A stretch of 64,000 nt of DNA from CALDTK01 sp045110575 (GCA_045110575.1 JBGCGF010000052.1:62001-126000); one strand, 5' to 3'; numbered from the stretch's first letter, positions 18,425 through 26,895 are shown. Translations and numbers: made by a program. Notes: generated by a model not told the origin, from the sequence alone.

Positions 18425-18566
18425 CCAATGGGCAGGTCTTCTGACTTATCTCAAGTTCTATCTCCTTCCCGCCGAAGCAGTGGATTTGTGATAGAACCCT
18501 TGTATGAGAATTACAGCTGCGGGTACAGTCTCCGAATCACACGGAATTCCCTTTTAAGCATCGTAA
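18425..18566 (-). promoter_or_regulatory. Cobalamin (AdoCbl-class) riboswitch
   Basis: Read on the minus strand, the segment contains in order AAAAGGGAA, GACTGTACCCGCAGCTGTAA, CCACTGCTTCGGCGGGAAGG and AAGTCAGAAGACCTGCC. These are the conserved elements of the B12 aptamer, including the B12 box. Just 3' of it, a hairpin (plus-strand arms CACCTC at 18394-18399 and GAGGTG at 18408-18413) may be part of the expression platform. It precedes the BtuB-like receptor and should repress the four-gene unit when cobalamin is plentiful. Confidence 0.95.
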
Positions 18567-18642
18567 ATATTTTCACGATCACCCAAAGGCACCACAAAGG
18601 TACGCCAAGCTTGCAGTATCCTTGCGTAAAGACTCAACAAGT

Positions 18643-19608
18643 ATGATCATTGTCACCGGCGCAGCAGGATTTATAGGAAGTGTACTCGTTTGCGAACTCA
18701 ATTTTCGAGGATACGAAGACCTTATTCTCGTTGATCAGTTCGGTCGTGACGACCGCTCGTCCAACCTAGAAGGGAAGAAGTATACCGCCTGTGTTGAGCG
18801 CGATGCTTTGCCGGCTTATCTCCAAGAGCTCGACACGAAGCCGACCGCAATCTTCCACATCGGTGCTCGTACCGACACTGCTGAGATGGACGTTGAGCTG
18901 TTTGAAGAACTCAACCTTAAGCCTAGTAAAGTCCTCTGGGAATACTGCACCACGCACCAAGTCCCTTTCATCTACGCAAGTAGTGCGGCAACCTTTGGTG
19001 GTGGAGAGCATGGTTACAGTGACGCGCACGATGTTGTCGATCAACTCAAGCCGCTCAATCCTTACGGAGACTCAAAGCAGCTTTTTGATCAGTGGGTGCT
19101 TGGTCAAAACGAAACTCCTCCGTTTTGGGCAGGACTTAAGTTCTTCAACGTTTACGGTCCGAACGAGTACCACAAAGGCCGCATGGCGAGCGTCATCTTT
19201 CACGCCTACAATCAGATTACAGCGACAGGTAAAATGAAACTCTTCCGCTCTCACCGCGAGGATGTAGCAAACGGACAGCAGTCGCGAGACTTCATTTTTG
19301 TAGCTGATTTGGTCGATATGCTACTTTGGCTAAATGAGCATCAACCAACAAGTGGACTTTATAATATAGGAACAGGAAAAGCAAGGAGCTTTCACGACCT
19401 TGTCGTAAACGTGTTCAAAGCGCTTGATAAAGAACCAGATATCAGCTTCATTGATACACCAATCGATATCAGAGCTACGTACCAGTACTTTACTGAGGCA
19501 GATATGTCCAAGCTGAGAAAGGCAGGATATGACAAGCCATTCACGACTTTAGAAGAAGGAGTAGATCTCTATGTAAAGCGTTTTCTCATTGATTCGTTGA
19601 GAGCGTAA
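18643..19608 (+). CDS. hldD: ADP-glyceromanno-heptose 6-epimerase
   Basis: The ATG at 18643 gives 321 residues and places the Rossmann motif TGAAGFIGS at the very N-terminus; a TTG at 18622 is a longer, less likely start. The protein is an extended short-chain dehydrogenase, with ASSAATFG and the catalytic YGDSK (Y-x3-K). Together with NVYGPNEYHKGRMASVIFH this matches HldD/RfaD. The enzyme epimerises ADP-D,D-heptose to ADP-L,D-heptose for LPS inner core. It is divergent from the cobalamin locus, with only about 77 bp between its start and the aptamer. Confidence 0.93.
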   Translation: MIIVTGAAGFIGSVLVCELNFRGYEDLILVDQFGRDDRSSNLEGKKYTACVERDALPAYLQELDTKPTAIFHIGARTDTAEMDVELFEELNLKPSKVLWEYCTTHQVPFIYASSAATFGGGEHGYSDAHDVVDQLKPLNPYGDSKQLFDQWVLGQNETPPFWAGLKFFNVYGPNEYHKGRMASVIFHAYNQITATGKMKLFRSHREDVANGQQSRDFIFVADLVDMLLWLNEHQPTSGLYNIGTGKARSFHDLVVNVFKALDKEPDISFIDTPIDIRATYQYFTEADMSKLRKAGYDKPFTTLEEGVDLYVKRFLIDSLRA

Positions 19609-19718
19609 CCGTCAGTTCAATGTCAAGCATTGTGGAGGAGTTAATCACTTGGTGAAATACGTAGAAAACATGCTGTTTTTAATGTAGGCAGCTTGCGGTG
19701 ACCGTGTAACTTGCGGCC

Positions 19719-20969
19719 GTGAGTACTCCCCATTCTGATGTATTGATCGTAGGCTGCGGCCCGGCTGGCGCAAGCGCCGCTTGGAAGCTTGCCAAAGAAG
19801 GTCACAGCTGCACTATCGTAGATAAGTCTACGTTTCCTCGTGATAAAGTTTGTGGCGATGCCCTAAGCGGCAAAGCAATTACACTGCTACGTAGGTTTGA
19901 TCCACAAGCCGTCGAAAGACTTATCGCCACAGATGCTGCAGAGCCAATCTGGGGTATTCGCTTTGTCGCACCCAATGGTAAGCCGATCGAGGTTCCTTTT
20001 CAGGACCCTTTACCGGAAGACAAGGCTGATGCGCATGGCTACGTGAGCCGTCGTATTGATTTTGACTCCTTCATGGTCGATGAAGTTCGTCGCCACGAAG
20101 AAATTGACCTTCAACTCGGCGTACATGTCACCGACATTCAGCGTGAAGACGATGGTTGGAGACTCAAAAGCAAGGATGGTACTTGGGAACACACCTGCCG
20201 ACTATTGCTCATTGCCGACGGTGCGCAGTCTGCCTTTGCCCGCAAAGTGGCTGGCTTACACAAGCGTCCTGAGCACCATGCAGGTGCAGTCCGTGCCTAC
20301 ATGGAAGGCGTTACCGGTTTTCACCCTGATGGCTACATCGAGCTACATTTCCTGAAAGAGTATCTCCCAGGCTATTTTTGGGCGTTCCCGCTACCAAACG
20401 GTCAAAGCAACATTGGCTTAGGGATGCGTTCTGATAAGTTAAAAGAGCGAGGCATTAGTCTTCGTGAAGAGATGCAGAGCATTATTGATGGGCATCCATT
20501 GATTGGTGAGCGTTTCAAAGGAGCAACTCTCACCGAGAAGATTGTGGGCTATCCACTTCCTCTTGGATCCAAATTGCGACGTGCAAGTGGAGAAGGCTAC
20601 ATGATTCTTGGAGATGCTGGTCACATGATCGATCCACTCACAGGAGAAGGAATTGGTAACGGCATGTATGCTGGTATCATAGCCGCTGAGCAAGCAATTG
20701 TCAGCTTACGCCAAAACGACCTTAGTGCAGATGCCCTGAGCGCATACGATGTAAGGATTGCCCGCGTTTTAGGTCGTGAAATGGACATCAGCTACCGTAT
20801 TCAAACGAGTTTGAAGTGGCCGTTCATCATCAACGGACTTGCTAACTTTATTCACGGTCGCCCAAAGCTTACCAAGCTCCTTTCTCGCATGTATACAGAC
20901 CTAGAGCTTCGTGCTCAAGTGGCCAAGCCTAGTTTCTGGGTTCAGGCAGCAATGGGAAAGAATTTCTAA
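19719..20969 (+). CDS. Geranylgeranyl reductase family FAD-dependent oxidoreductase
   Basis: A GTG start gives 416 residues. The N-terminus is an FAD-binding Rossmann motif (VLIVGCGPAGASAAWKLA), followed by VDKSTFPRDKVCGD, which is diagnostic of the geranylgeranyl reductase family. The second FAD motif is GDAGHMIDPLTGEGIGNGM. Family members reduce polyprenyl chains or related hydrophobic substrates; in Bacteroidota, menaquinone or lipid modification is possible but unproven. It lies 110 bp after hldD. A one-base variant of the 16-bp repeat lies inside at 20702-20717. Confidence 0.88.
   Translation: MSTPHSDVLIVGCGPAGASAAWKLAKEGHSCTIVDKSTFPRDKVCGDALSGKAITLLRRFDPQAVERLIATDAAEPIWGIRFVAPNGKPIEVPFQDPLPEDKADAHGYVSRRIDFDSFMVDEVRRHEEIDLQLGVHVTDIQREDDGWRLKSKDGTWEHTCRLLLIADGAQSAFARKVAGLHKRPEHHAGAVRAYMEGVTGFHPDGYIELHFLKEYLPGYFWAFPLPNGQSNIGLGMRSDKLKERGISLREEMQSIIDGHPLIGERFKGATLTEKIVGYPLPLGSKLRRASGEGYMILGDAGHMIDPLTGEGIGNGMYAGIIAAEQAIVSLRQNDLSADALSAYDVRIARVLGREMDISYRIQTSLKWPFIINGLANFIHGRPKLTKLLSRMYTDLELRAQVAKPSFWVQAAMGKNF
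20702..20717 (-). repeat. 16-bp repeat word, one-base variant (GCGTAAGC form)
   Basis: GTTTTGGCGTAAGCTG on the minus strand inside the geranylgeranyl-reductase-family gene, which reads SLRQN across it. Confidence 0.8.
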
Positions 20970-21032
20970 TTACCTGTATTCAGCCCTGAACACATGGCAA
21001 GTGATTAGTATGTTTGGGCGTAGCGAAACTCT

Positions 21033-21716
21033 ATGTCAAACCGAAAATTTGTTGACGATTACCTTCATCTTGGTCATCGTCGCCGCCTAGTTAGTACTCT
21101 CCGCACCAAGGGGATCACCAACGAGCACGTCCTTGAAGCGATTTCTAAGGTTCCTCGACATTGGTTTGTCGAGCAACCCTTCGAGGCGAAAGCATATGAA
21201 GATCGTGCACTCCCCATTGCCGCTAGTCAGACCATTAGCCAACCGTATACAGTTGCCTATCAGAGTAGCCTCTTGCGCCCCGCTCCACGACTTAAGGTCT
21301 TAGAGATCGGAACAGGCTCAGGCTATCAAGCTGCAGTCCTTGGCAAGTTGGGCATGCGCGTCTTTACCCTTGAACGACAAGAGCAACTGTACACCAAAAC
21401 CCGAAGCATGCTAGCTGCCAACCGTTTTGGAAGCATCCGCTGTTTCCTCCGTGATGGCTATCGTGGGCTTCCTGTTTATGGTCCGTATGATCGTATTCTC
21501 GTAACCGCTGGTGCTCCAGAGGTGCCAGGGAAACTGCTCGAGCAGTTGACCATTGGTGGAATCCTTGTTATACCTGTTGGAGTCGAAAAGCAAGAGATGC
21601 TTCGCATAACACGCACAACAGAGGACACCTTCAATACAGAACGTATGGGAGCTTTCCGTTTTGTTCCCTTTGCAGAGGGAGTCGTGCCTACTAAAGGCCG
21701 AAAGGCTAGAGTATAA
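21033..21716 (+). CDS. pcm: Protein-L-isoaspartate O-methyltransferase
   Basis: The 227-residue protein carries the PCMT signature: PRHWFVEQPFEAKAYED, PIAASQTISQPYTVAYQ and the SAM-binding motif LEIGTGSGYQAAVLGKL, then GAPEVPGKLLEQLTIGG. It methylates isoaspartyl residues in damaged proteins so that they can revert to aspartate. It starts 63 bp after the flavoprotein gene and ends at a hairpin shared with the convergent lipoprotein gene. Confidence 0.95.
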   Translation: MSNRKFVDDYLHLGHRRRLVSTLRTKGITNEHVLEAISKVPRHWFVEQPFEAKAYEDRALPIAASQTISQPYTVAYQSSLLRPAPRLKVLEIGTGSGYQAAVLGKLGMRVFTLERQEQLYTKTRSMLAANRFGSIRCFLRDGYRGLPVYGPYDRILVTAGAPEVPGKLLEQLTIGGILVIPVGVEKQEMLRITRTTEDTFNTERMGAFRFVPFAEGVVPTKGRKARV

Positions 21717-21721
21717 ACACA

Positions 21722-21755
21722 ATTGTCCTGAAAACCAATGGTTTCCAGGACAATC
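21722..21755. terminator. Hairpin between convergent pcm and lipoprotein genes
   Basis: ATTGTCCTGAAAACC pairs with GGTTTCCAGGACAAT (14 of 15 pairs, loop AAT). There is little poly-T on either side, so it may act as a weak or factor-assisted bidirectional terminator. Confidence 0.6.
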
Positions 21756-21780
21756 GATGACTTCTAGAAAGGCAGAAGTG

Positions 21781-22317
21781 CTATAAGCGTCTTCCTGTTT
21801 CCTGTTTTACACGGGTCTCCGTTCTTCCTCGTTTTTTCATATCGAGTAGGAGGTTGATGTCCGAGTTGGCCGCACTCACTTCCCATGTTTCACCTGCGTA
21901 GGTGACTTTACCCCTGTAGCGTTTCCAATCGCTAGCGAGGAGGGTATAGCGACCACTTTGCTTTGGGTTAGGTCCAAAGACAAGGAATTTACTGTCATCT
22001 CTTGCATCAAAGCCTAATGCAAGGTTGTCGTCTTTAGGAGAGAAGAGAACGACGCCTGGAGTTCCACGCTTGAAGATGATCTCTTCGATGTCTTTTCCAT
22101 TCTCGACGCGAACACGTCCTTGCACGATTTCAGTGGTCCCGCTGTTGCGTTGACGTGATAGTATAAGGTCTTCACTCAAGTAGAACTGTATTTTACTTAG
22201 CTCATTCTCACTCCAGCCATTCTGTTGACGAAGGCTTTTAGTAAGCGGCGTTAGTCGTGGGCTGCAAGATGCTAGGGTGAAAAGAGCAAGTGTGCTAAGT
22301 AAGAGAAGATGCTTCAT
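21781..22317 (-). CDS. Lipoprotein of unknown function
   Basis: The 178-residue protein starts MKHLLLLSTLALFTLASC, a standard lipoprotein signal. The mature part begins SPRLTPLTKSLRQQNGWSE and contains ELSKIQFYLSEDLILSR and the segment KDDNLALGFDARDDSKFLVFG. I recall similar small lipoproteins in Saprospiria-type genomes, but no function is known to me. It is monocistronic and convergent with pcm. Confidence 0.75.
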   Translation of the reverse strand: MKHLLLLSTLALFTLASCSPRLTPLTKSLRQQNGWSENELSKIQFYLSEDLILSRQRNSGTTEIVQGRVRVENGKDIEEIIFKRGTPGVVLFSPKDDNLALGFDARDDSKFLVFGPNPKQSGRYTLLASDWKRYRGKVTYAGETWEVSAANSDINLLLDMKKRGRTETRVKQETGRRL

Positions 22318-22694
22318 GGTGCGAGTTTAGACGAAAAACGCGTAAGGTTGTTGAATAGAGGTGCGTCTTTAGAAGGATTTAACGGCTTTTGGGAAAGCTT
22401 AACCGTTTTAAAGCACCAAAATTGATTTCAGATAGGTGACTTTCGGAAGTTTTGAAGCTAAATCAAGAAGATTTGAATGGTGTTAGGTTCGAAGCAAAGC
22501 CTCAACAGACAAGAGTTCCAGCTCACGAGCGGTTTAGTGCTTGGTTTTGCCGAAAGGCGAAGGAAAACAACAGGGCTTTCGCCAAAACTTCCCTTTAGGC
22601 GGCATTTTGGACCACTCAACGAAAGGAGACTCACTTTTGGCACGTGTGGCTAATGATTTGCAATGGTAGAGATGTACCCAGATAACAATCTATT
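22318..22694. other. Divergent intergenic region with repeat-derived hairpin
   Basis: These 377 bp lie between divergent genes. The one minus-strand frame here (22458-22643) has no recognisable features and overlaps repeat sequence, so I do not call it. The region contains an imperfect stem near 22380-22409 (AACGG ... CCGTT) and, at 22544-22588, an inverted pair of the 16-bp repeat word. Because both neighbours point away, this second hairpin cannot be a terminator for either. Confidence 0.6.
22544..22588. repeat. Inverted pair of repeat-word variants (hairpin)
   Basis: GTTTTGCCGAAAG (22544-22556) faces CTTTCGCCAAAAC (22576-22588); 12 of 13 pairs match. The right arm belongs to a copy exact over 14 bp (22575-22588, minus strand). 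It lies between divergent genes. Confidence 0.75.
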
Positions 22695-23342
22695 ATGCGC
22701 ACTCGCATCCTTTTTCTCACTCTTGCTCTCTTCATCACTTCTCTAGCACGTGCTGCAGAACCAGTGAGCCAACTTGAAGTTCGCTACCTACCCATTGGCG
22801 CAATGCTAAGCTGGTCTTGTAGTAACATGGATGTGACTGGATTCACAATCGAGCGTTCAAGCGACGGCTTTTCATTTGAGCTACTCTCACGAGTTGTAGC
22901 TGAAAAAGGACTAGCAGAGTCTTACAACTACCTAGATACTGATCGTCCTGACGATACACAGTACTACCGTGTTACCTCTTTCGACCGCGAAGGAACATCA
23001 GCACACTCTCCACTTGCAGAAGTCTCTGCCCCTGGGAATTCAACATGGTCACTGACCGGAGGATTTACAGTAGATGTAGAGACTCAATTTGACTTTGAAG
23101 TAGAGTCGCAATCTGTCACTATGCTGGCATGCGATTTGTATGATTTCTTAGGGAATCCTGTTTCATCAGTCAACCTGCTTGTTCAGCCTGGTCCTAACCA
23201 GCTTACAATCATGACAGAAGAAATCGCAGCTGGTGCCTACCGTCTAAACGTAGCCGGTGAATCAATTAGCGAGGTAGTTCACTTTGTGAAAGTGCTACAA
23301 GACGAAGAGCTCGAAGCTCAACCACTTGTGCGCGGTAACTAG
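22695..23342 (+). CDS. Secreted protein, FN3-like/T9SS-CTD-like, paralogue 1
   Basis: The 215-residue protein has a signal peptide (cut after LARA). A first domain, GAMLSWSCSNMDVTGFTIER to QYYRVTSFDREG, resembles the fibronectin-III-like segments that precede T9SS tails. A second domain resembles the T9SS sorting fold (CDLYDFLGNPVSSVN, ITEEIAAGAYRLNV-like). Unusually, about 20 residues follow the fold, ending PLVRGN. The next gene is a clear paralogue with the same layout, so this is a tandem duplication. Function is unknown. Confidence 0.75.
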   Translation: MRTRILFLTLALFITSLARAAEPVSQLEVRYLPIGAMLSWSCSNMDVTGFTIERSSDGFSFELLSRVVAEKGLAESYNYLDTDRPDDTQYYRVTSFDREGTSAHSPLAEVSAPGNSTWSLTGGFTVDVETQFDFEVESQSVTMLACDLYDFLGNPVSSVNLLVQPGPNQLTIMTEEIAAGAYRLNVAGESISEVVHFVKVLQDEELEAQPLVRGN

Positions 23343-23388
23343 AATTCCCGTCGTGCGTAAACTAAAATAAGTCCTCAACTCTAACAAC

Positions 23389-24066
23389 ATGAAAACACTT
23401 CTTACACTCACGTGCGGACTCTTCCTCGCGTCTTTTAGCTCAAACGCTGCTTGCGTTTACGAGCAAAACCTCGAAGGCCAGAACCTTCAGGTAGGTACAA
23501 TGCTGACTTGGAGTACTGCTTTTGAAGAAGACAACTCGATCTTTATCGTCGAGAAATCTGAAGACGGAGCCAACTTCTCTAACATTGGTACTGTAGAAGC
23601 AGCTGGAAATTCAGCTGAACTTAAAGACTACAATTACCTAGACATCATGGCGAATGCTGAGCAAACGTACTATCGTTTGAAGCAAGTCGATGTTGATGGA
23701 AGTTCTAGCTACACCGAAGTGGTTTCTGTACCTCAGGTCTTCACGAACAACTTCATGGTTGCCCGCATGTCTAATGTTGCTACTGAAGATGTATTCGAAC
23801 TCACGATTGACTCTATGGTCGAAGGTGATCTCGCTTACTCTGTAAGTAACCTACGTGGTGAGCAAGTAATGGCTGACGAAATGATGGTTGTTGCAGGTTT
23901 GAACGATATTTCGATCGATCTTTCTTCTCAAGAAGAAGGCATCTACAAGTTTGCCATGACAATGGGAGACGAGACGGAAACGCTTGTACTCAAGCGCGCT
24001 ACCGATGTAATTGCTAGTAAGCCTAACGTGGCCTCTAGTAAGAAGCTTACTCCGGGACGTAACTAA
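23389..24066 (+). CDS. Secreted protein, FN3-like/T9SS-CTD-like, paralogue 2
   Basis: The 225-residue protein has a signal peptide (cut near SNA/A) and the same two-domain plan as its upstream neighbour: GTMLTWSTAFEEDNSIFIVE to TYYRLKQVDVDGSSSY, then YSVSNLRGEQVMADEM and EEGIYKFAM. It also extends past the fold with a basic, serine-rich tail ending KKLTPGRN. It starts 46 bp after paralogue 1 and is followed by a terminator. Codon use looks strongly biased, which would fit high expression. Confidence 0.75.
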   Translation: MKTLLTLTCGLFLASFSSNAACVYEQNLEGQNLQVGTMLTWSTAFEEDNSIFIVEKSEDGANFSNIGTVEAAGNSAELKDYNYLDIMANAEQTYYRLKQVDVDGSSSYTEVVSVPQVFTNNFMVARMSNVATEDVFELTIDSMVEGDLAYSVSNLRGEQVMADEMMVVAGLNDISIDLSSQEEGIYKFAMTMGDETETLVLKRATDVIASKPNVASSKKLTPGRN

Positions 24067-24102
24067 GAGCTATTGAGTTGATGCTCCTTCGTGAGCACTT
24101 TA

Positions 24103-24141
24103 CAGCCTGATTCGCAAATTGCGGGTCAGGCTGTTTTCGTT
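24103..24141 (+). terminator. Rho-independent terminator
   Basis: CAGCCTGATTCGC pairs with GCGGGTCAGGCTG (two U-G wobbles in the RNA) around AAATT and is followed by TTTTCGTTTT. It closes the paralogue pair. Confidence 0.8.
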
Positions 24142-24213
24142 TTGGTATTTAGGTTACCCAAAAAAGGAGCAGCATTACACGGTTTGTTATATGGCACCGC
24201 ATACACGCTCAGA

Positions 24214-24672
24214 CTACCTCTTGGCAGCAAAGAAACTGCTCATCAATTCGCTGCATTCCTCCATCATGATACCGAATTCAATATTCGTTTTTGGGTGTAG
24301 CATACGTTTGCCAAAGGTCATGAAGCCTCGCTTTTCATCTGGAGCACCATATACGAGTCGGTCGAGCTGAGCCCAGGCTAAGGCGCCTGCACACATCGCA
24401 CAAGGCTCGAGAGTCACATAAAGCGTGCAGTCGACAAGGAATTTACTTCCAAGGAAGTTTGCAGCGCTCGTAAGCGCAATCATCTCTGCATGTGCAGTGA
24501 CGTCGTTAAGCTGTTCGGTTTGATTATGGCCGCGAGCGATTATTCGGTTGTTGCAAACGACTACTGCACCAACAGGTACTTCGTCTACCATGGCCGCAGC
24601 TTTCGCCTCGCGGATGGCTTGTTGCATGAAGTACTCGTCTGTGAAAGGGTTAATTTTGTCGCTTGGGCTCAT
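24214..24672 (-). CDS. tadA: tRNA-specific adenosine deaminase
   Basis: The 152-residue protein is a cytidine/deoxycytidylate deaminase-fold enzyme with the zinc and catalytic motif HAEM and the partner motif PCAMCAGAL. The sequence EVPVGAVVVCNNRIIARGHN is typical of TadA. It converts the wobble adenosine of tRNA-Arg(ACG) to inosine. It is divergent from guaB. Confidence 0.95.
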   Translation of the reverse strand: MSPSDKINPFTDEYFMQQAIREAKAAAMVDEVPVGAVVVCNNRIIARGHNQTEQLNDVTAHAEMIALTSAANFLGSKFLVDCTLYVTLEPCAMCAGALAWAQLDRLVYGAPDEKRGFMTFGKRMLHPKTNIEFGIMMEECSELMSSFFAAKR

Positions 24673-24785
24673 TGGCGGAAAGGTAATTCACCAAAGTTCT
24701 TGAGAGGAATAAATCCGTAAAGCCTTGACCTTAATCCATCTATAAGGGCAAGATTACTTTACTTCAAAAAAAAGCTAAAATTGGC

Positions 24786-24817
24786 TTGCTGGAGGGGATT
24801 TTGTTTATCTACCTTTG
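24786..24817 (+). promoter_or_regulatory. Bacteroidota promoter of guaB (TTG-N21-TACCTTTG)
   Basis: A TTG at 24786-24788 is followed after 21 bp by TACCTTTG at 24810-24817, which matches the -33/-7 pattern. The -7 box ends only 3 bp before the ATG at 24821, so the transcript would be leaderless or nearly so. Confidence 0.6.
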
Positions 24818-24820
24818 CGC

Positions 24821-26332
24821 ATGGAACAAGGTCACGCTACTACCGGAATTTCGTCAAAAAAGGCTTTTGCTGATAAATTCAGCAACGAAGGATTCACTTT
24901 TGACGACGTACTACTTTTACCCGCGTATAGCGAAGTATTGCCACGTGAAGTATCACTCGCAACCAAGTTTACCCGTAATCTCACCCTCAACGCACCGATT
25001 GTAAGTGCGGCAATGGACACAGTGACTGAACAGGCACTAGCGATAGCAATTGCTCGTCAAGGGGGCATCGGAGTGATTCATAAAAACATGTCGATCGCAG
25101 CACAAGCGGAGCAAGTCCGTTCAGTGAAGCGATCTGAAAGTGGAATGATCATCGATCCTGTAACACTCAAGGTCGACGCACAAGTCGGTGATGCATTGCG
25201 CATCATGAACAAGTACAAAATCGGTGGAATCCCGATTATTAGTGATGATCAACAACTTGTTGGTATCCTCACTAATCGTGACCTGCGATTCGAAACAGAG
25301 CTTGATCGTCCAGTGAGCGACATCATGACGACGCGAGATCTCATTACAGCTCCTCCTGCTACGACCTTGGAAGAAGCTCGTAAGATTTTGCAGCAGCACA
25401 AGATTGAAAAGCTGCCTGTAGTTGATGGAACTGGCAAGCTTGTCGGTTTGATAACCTACAAGGACATCATGAAAGTCCAAGACTACCCTAACAGTTGTAA
25501 GGATCACCGCGGTCGCCTGGTTGTTGCAGCAGCAGTAGGTGTAACACACGACCTTCATGAACGCGTTTCAGCGTTGGTGAAAGTCGAAGTTGATGCAATC
25601 TGTATCGATACAGCCCACGGACATAGTAAAGGTGTACTTGATGCCGTACGTGGAGTAAAAGATGCCTTTCCAGACCTACAGGTCGTAGGCGGAAACGTTG
25701 CGACTGGCGCAGCTGCACTTGCTCTTGTTGATGCAGGCGTCGACGGAGTTAAAGTTGGGGTTGGTCCAGGATCAATCTGCACAACTCGAGTTGTTGCCGG
25801 AGTTGGAGTACCTCAATTGTCAGCAATCTTCAACGTAGCACATGCACTCAAAGGCACAGGCGTACCGGTTGTCGCTGATGGTGGCATTCGCTACTCAGGT
25901 GATATCGTAAAGGCATTCGCAGCCGGAGCAGACACCGTCATGGCAGGCAGTCTTTTTGCCGGAGTTGAAGAAGCACCTGGAGAGACGATCTTGATGGACG
26001 GACGTAAGTTCAAAGTCTACCGCGGCATGGGCTCACTTGGAGCAATGGAGCTCGGTAGCAAGGATCGTTATTTCCAAGATGTTGAGGACGATATCAAGAA
26101 GCTTGTTCCAGAAGGAATCGAAGGTCGTGTACCGTTTAAGGGCAACCTCGGAGAGGTCATGGTTCAGTACCTAGGAGGCTTACGAGCTGGTATGGGCTAC
26201 TGTGGAGCTGCTACGATCAAGGAAATGCAAGAAGCTAAGTTTGTTCGCATCAGTGGTGCAGGCATGGCTGAAAGTCACCCACACAACATTACGATCACTA
26301 AGGAAGCGCCTAACTACTCTGCTAGAGGATAG
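24821..26332 (+). CDS. guaB: Inosine-5'-monophosphate dehydrogenase
   Basis: The ATG at 24821 gives 503 residues. The enzyme oxidises IMP to XMP, the committed step of GTP synthesis. It has the N-terminal FTFDDVLLLPAYS, two CBS domains inserted at about residues 100-215, and GVGPGSICTTR with the catalytic cysteine near residue 317. The flap and C-terminal GGLRAGMGYCGA also match. It has its own promoter just before the start codon. Confidence 0.97.
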   Translation: MEQGHATTGISSKKAFADKFSNEGFTFDDVLLLPAYSEVLPREVSLATKFTRNLTLNAPIVSAAMDTVTEQALAIAIARQGGIGVIHKNMSIAAQAEQVRSVKRSESGMIIDPVTLKVDAQVGDALRIMNKYKIGGIPIISDDQQLVGILTNRDLRFETELDRPVSDIMTTRDLITAPPATTLEEARKILQQHKIEKLPVVDGTGKLVGLITYKDIMKVQDYPNSCKDHRGRLVVAAAVGVTHDLHERVSALVKVEVDAICIDTAHGHSKGVLDAVRGVKDAFPDLQVVGGNVATGAAALALVDAGVDGVKVGVGPGSICTTRVVAGVGVPQLSAIFNVAHALKGTGVPVVADGGIRYSGDIVKAFAAGADTVMAGSLFAGVEEAPGETILMDGRKFKVYRGMGSLGAMELGSKDRYFQDVEDDIKKLVPEGIEGRVPFKGNLGEVMVQYLGGLRAGMGYCGAATIKEMQEAKFVRISGAGMAESHPHNITITKEAPNYSARG

Positions 26333-26390
26333 GTGATTTTAAGTAAACCTTAAGACTGCTTTACGTTGGCTTTGAGTATATTGCATTTAT

Positions 26391-26822
26391 ATGAATATAT
26401 CTCATTTTAGTCGCCCAGCTCTTATCATCCTTGGCCTTGCACTTCTATTAGGATCATGTAAACCATTATCCAAAGTTTCAATTCAGGGACAGGCGTATGA
26501 TACGGAAGCATCACGCTTAATTGATAGCTACGATACCTTTCGAGAAGCTCTTCGAGCGGAACCAGACATCATCGTAATCGGTGCGTTTGCTTTTCACCGA
26601 AAAGTAATTAACCGAAGCCCTTCAAGTCAAATACGGTTTACGATGAACGGTAAGATCTTTCCTCTAACGCTAATAGAGAATGAAAGTGTGATTCCGTTTG
26701 ATGAAATCGAAAAGCTTAAAGTATACAGTGGTATGTCAGGTCATACTTTGTTTGGAGACTATGCAGGGTGTGGCATTGTTCAAATCATACCAGTTAAAGG
26801 TTCTCCTTCTCCCTTCAATTGA
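26391..26822 (+). CDS. Small lipoprotein with a TonB-plug-like domain
   Basis: The 143-residue protein has a lipoprotein signal (lipobox LGSC). Its C-terminal half reads like the end of a TonB-receptor plug domain: FDEIEKLKVYSGMSGHTLFG followed by GCGIVQIIPVKG, compared with the usual 'DIESIEVLKDASATAIYG... GVIIIKTK' pattern. No barrel follows. It may be a free-standing plug-like interaction module in the periplasm. It stands alone between guaB and the T9SS plug gene. Confidence 0.65.
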   Translation: MNISHFSRPALIILGLALLLGSCKPLSKVSIQGQAYDTEASRLIDSYDTFREALRAEPDIIVIGAFAFHRKVINRSPSSQIRFTMNGKIFPLTLIENESVIPFDEIEKLKVYSGMSGHTLFGDYAGCGIVQIIPVKGSPSPFN

Positions 26823-26895
26823 TTCGGGTAAGCTCTTCGTCTACCTCATAGCTCGGAGCGTCAAGATTAACGTCCGGATAGCATTTTGAAAGTAA

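Noticed and set aside
22458..22643. Minus-strand 61-codon frame
   Set aside because: It has no start context, no recognisable features, and runs through the repeat-word hairpin. Most likely chance.
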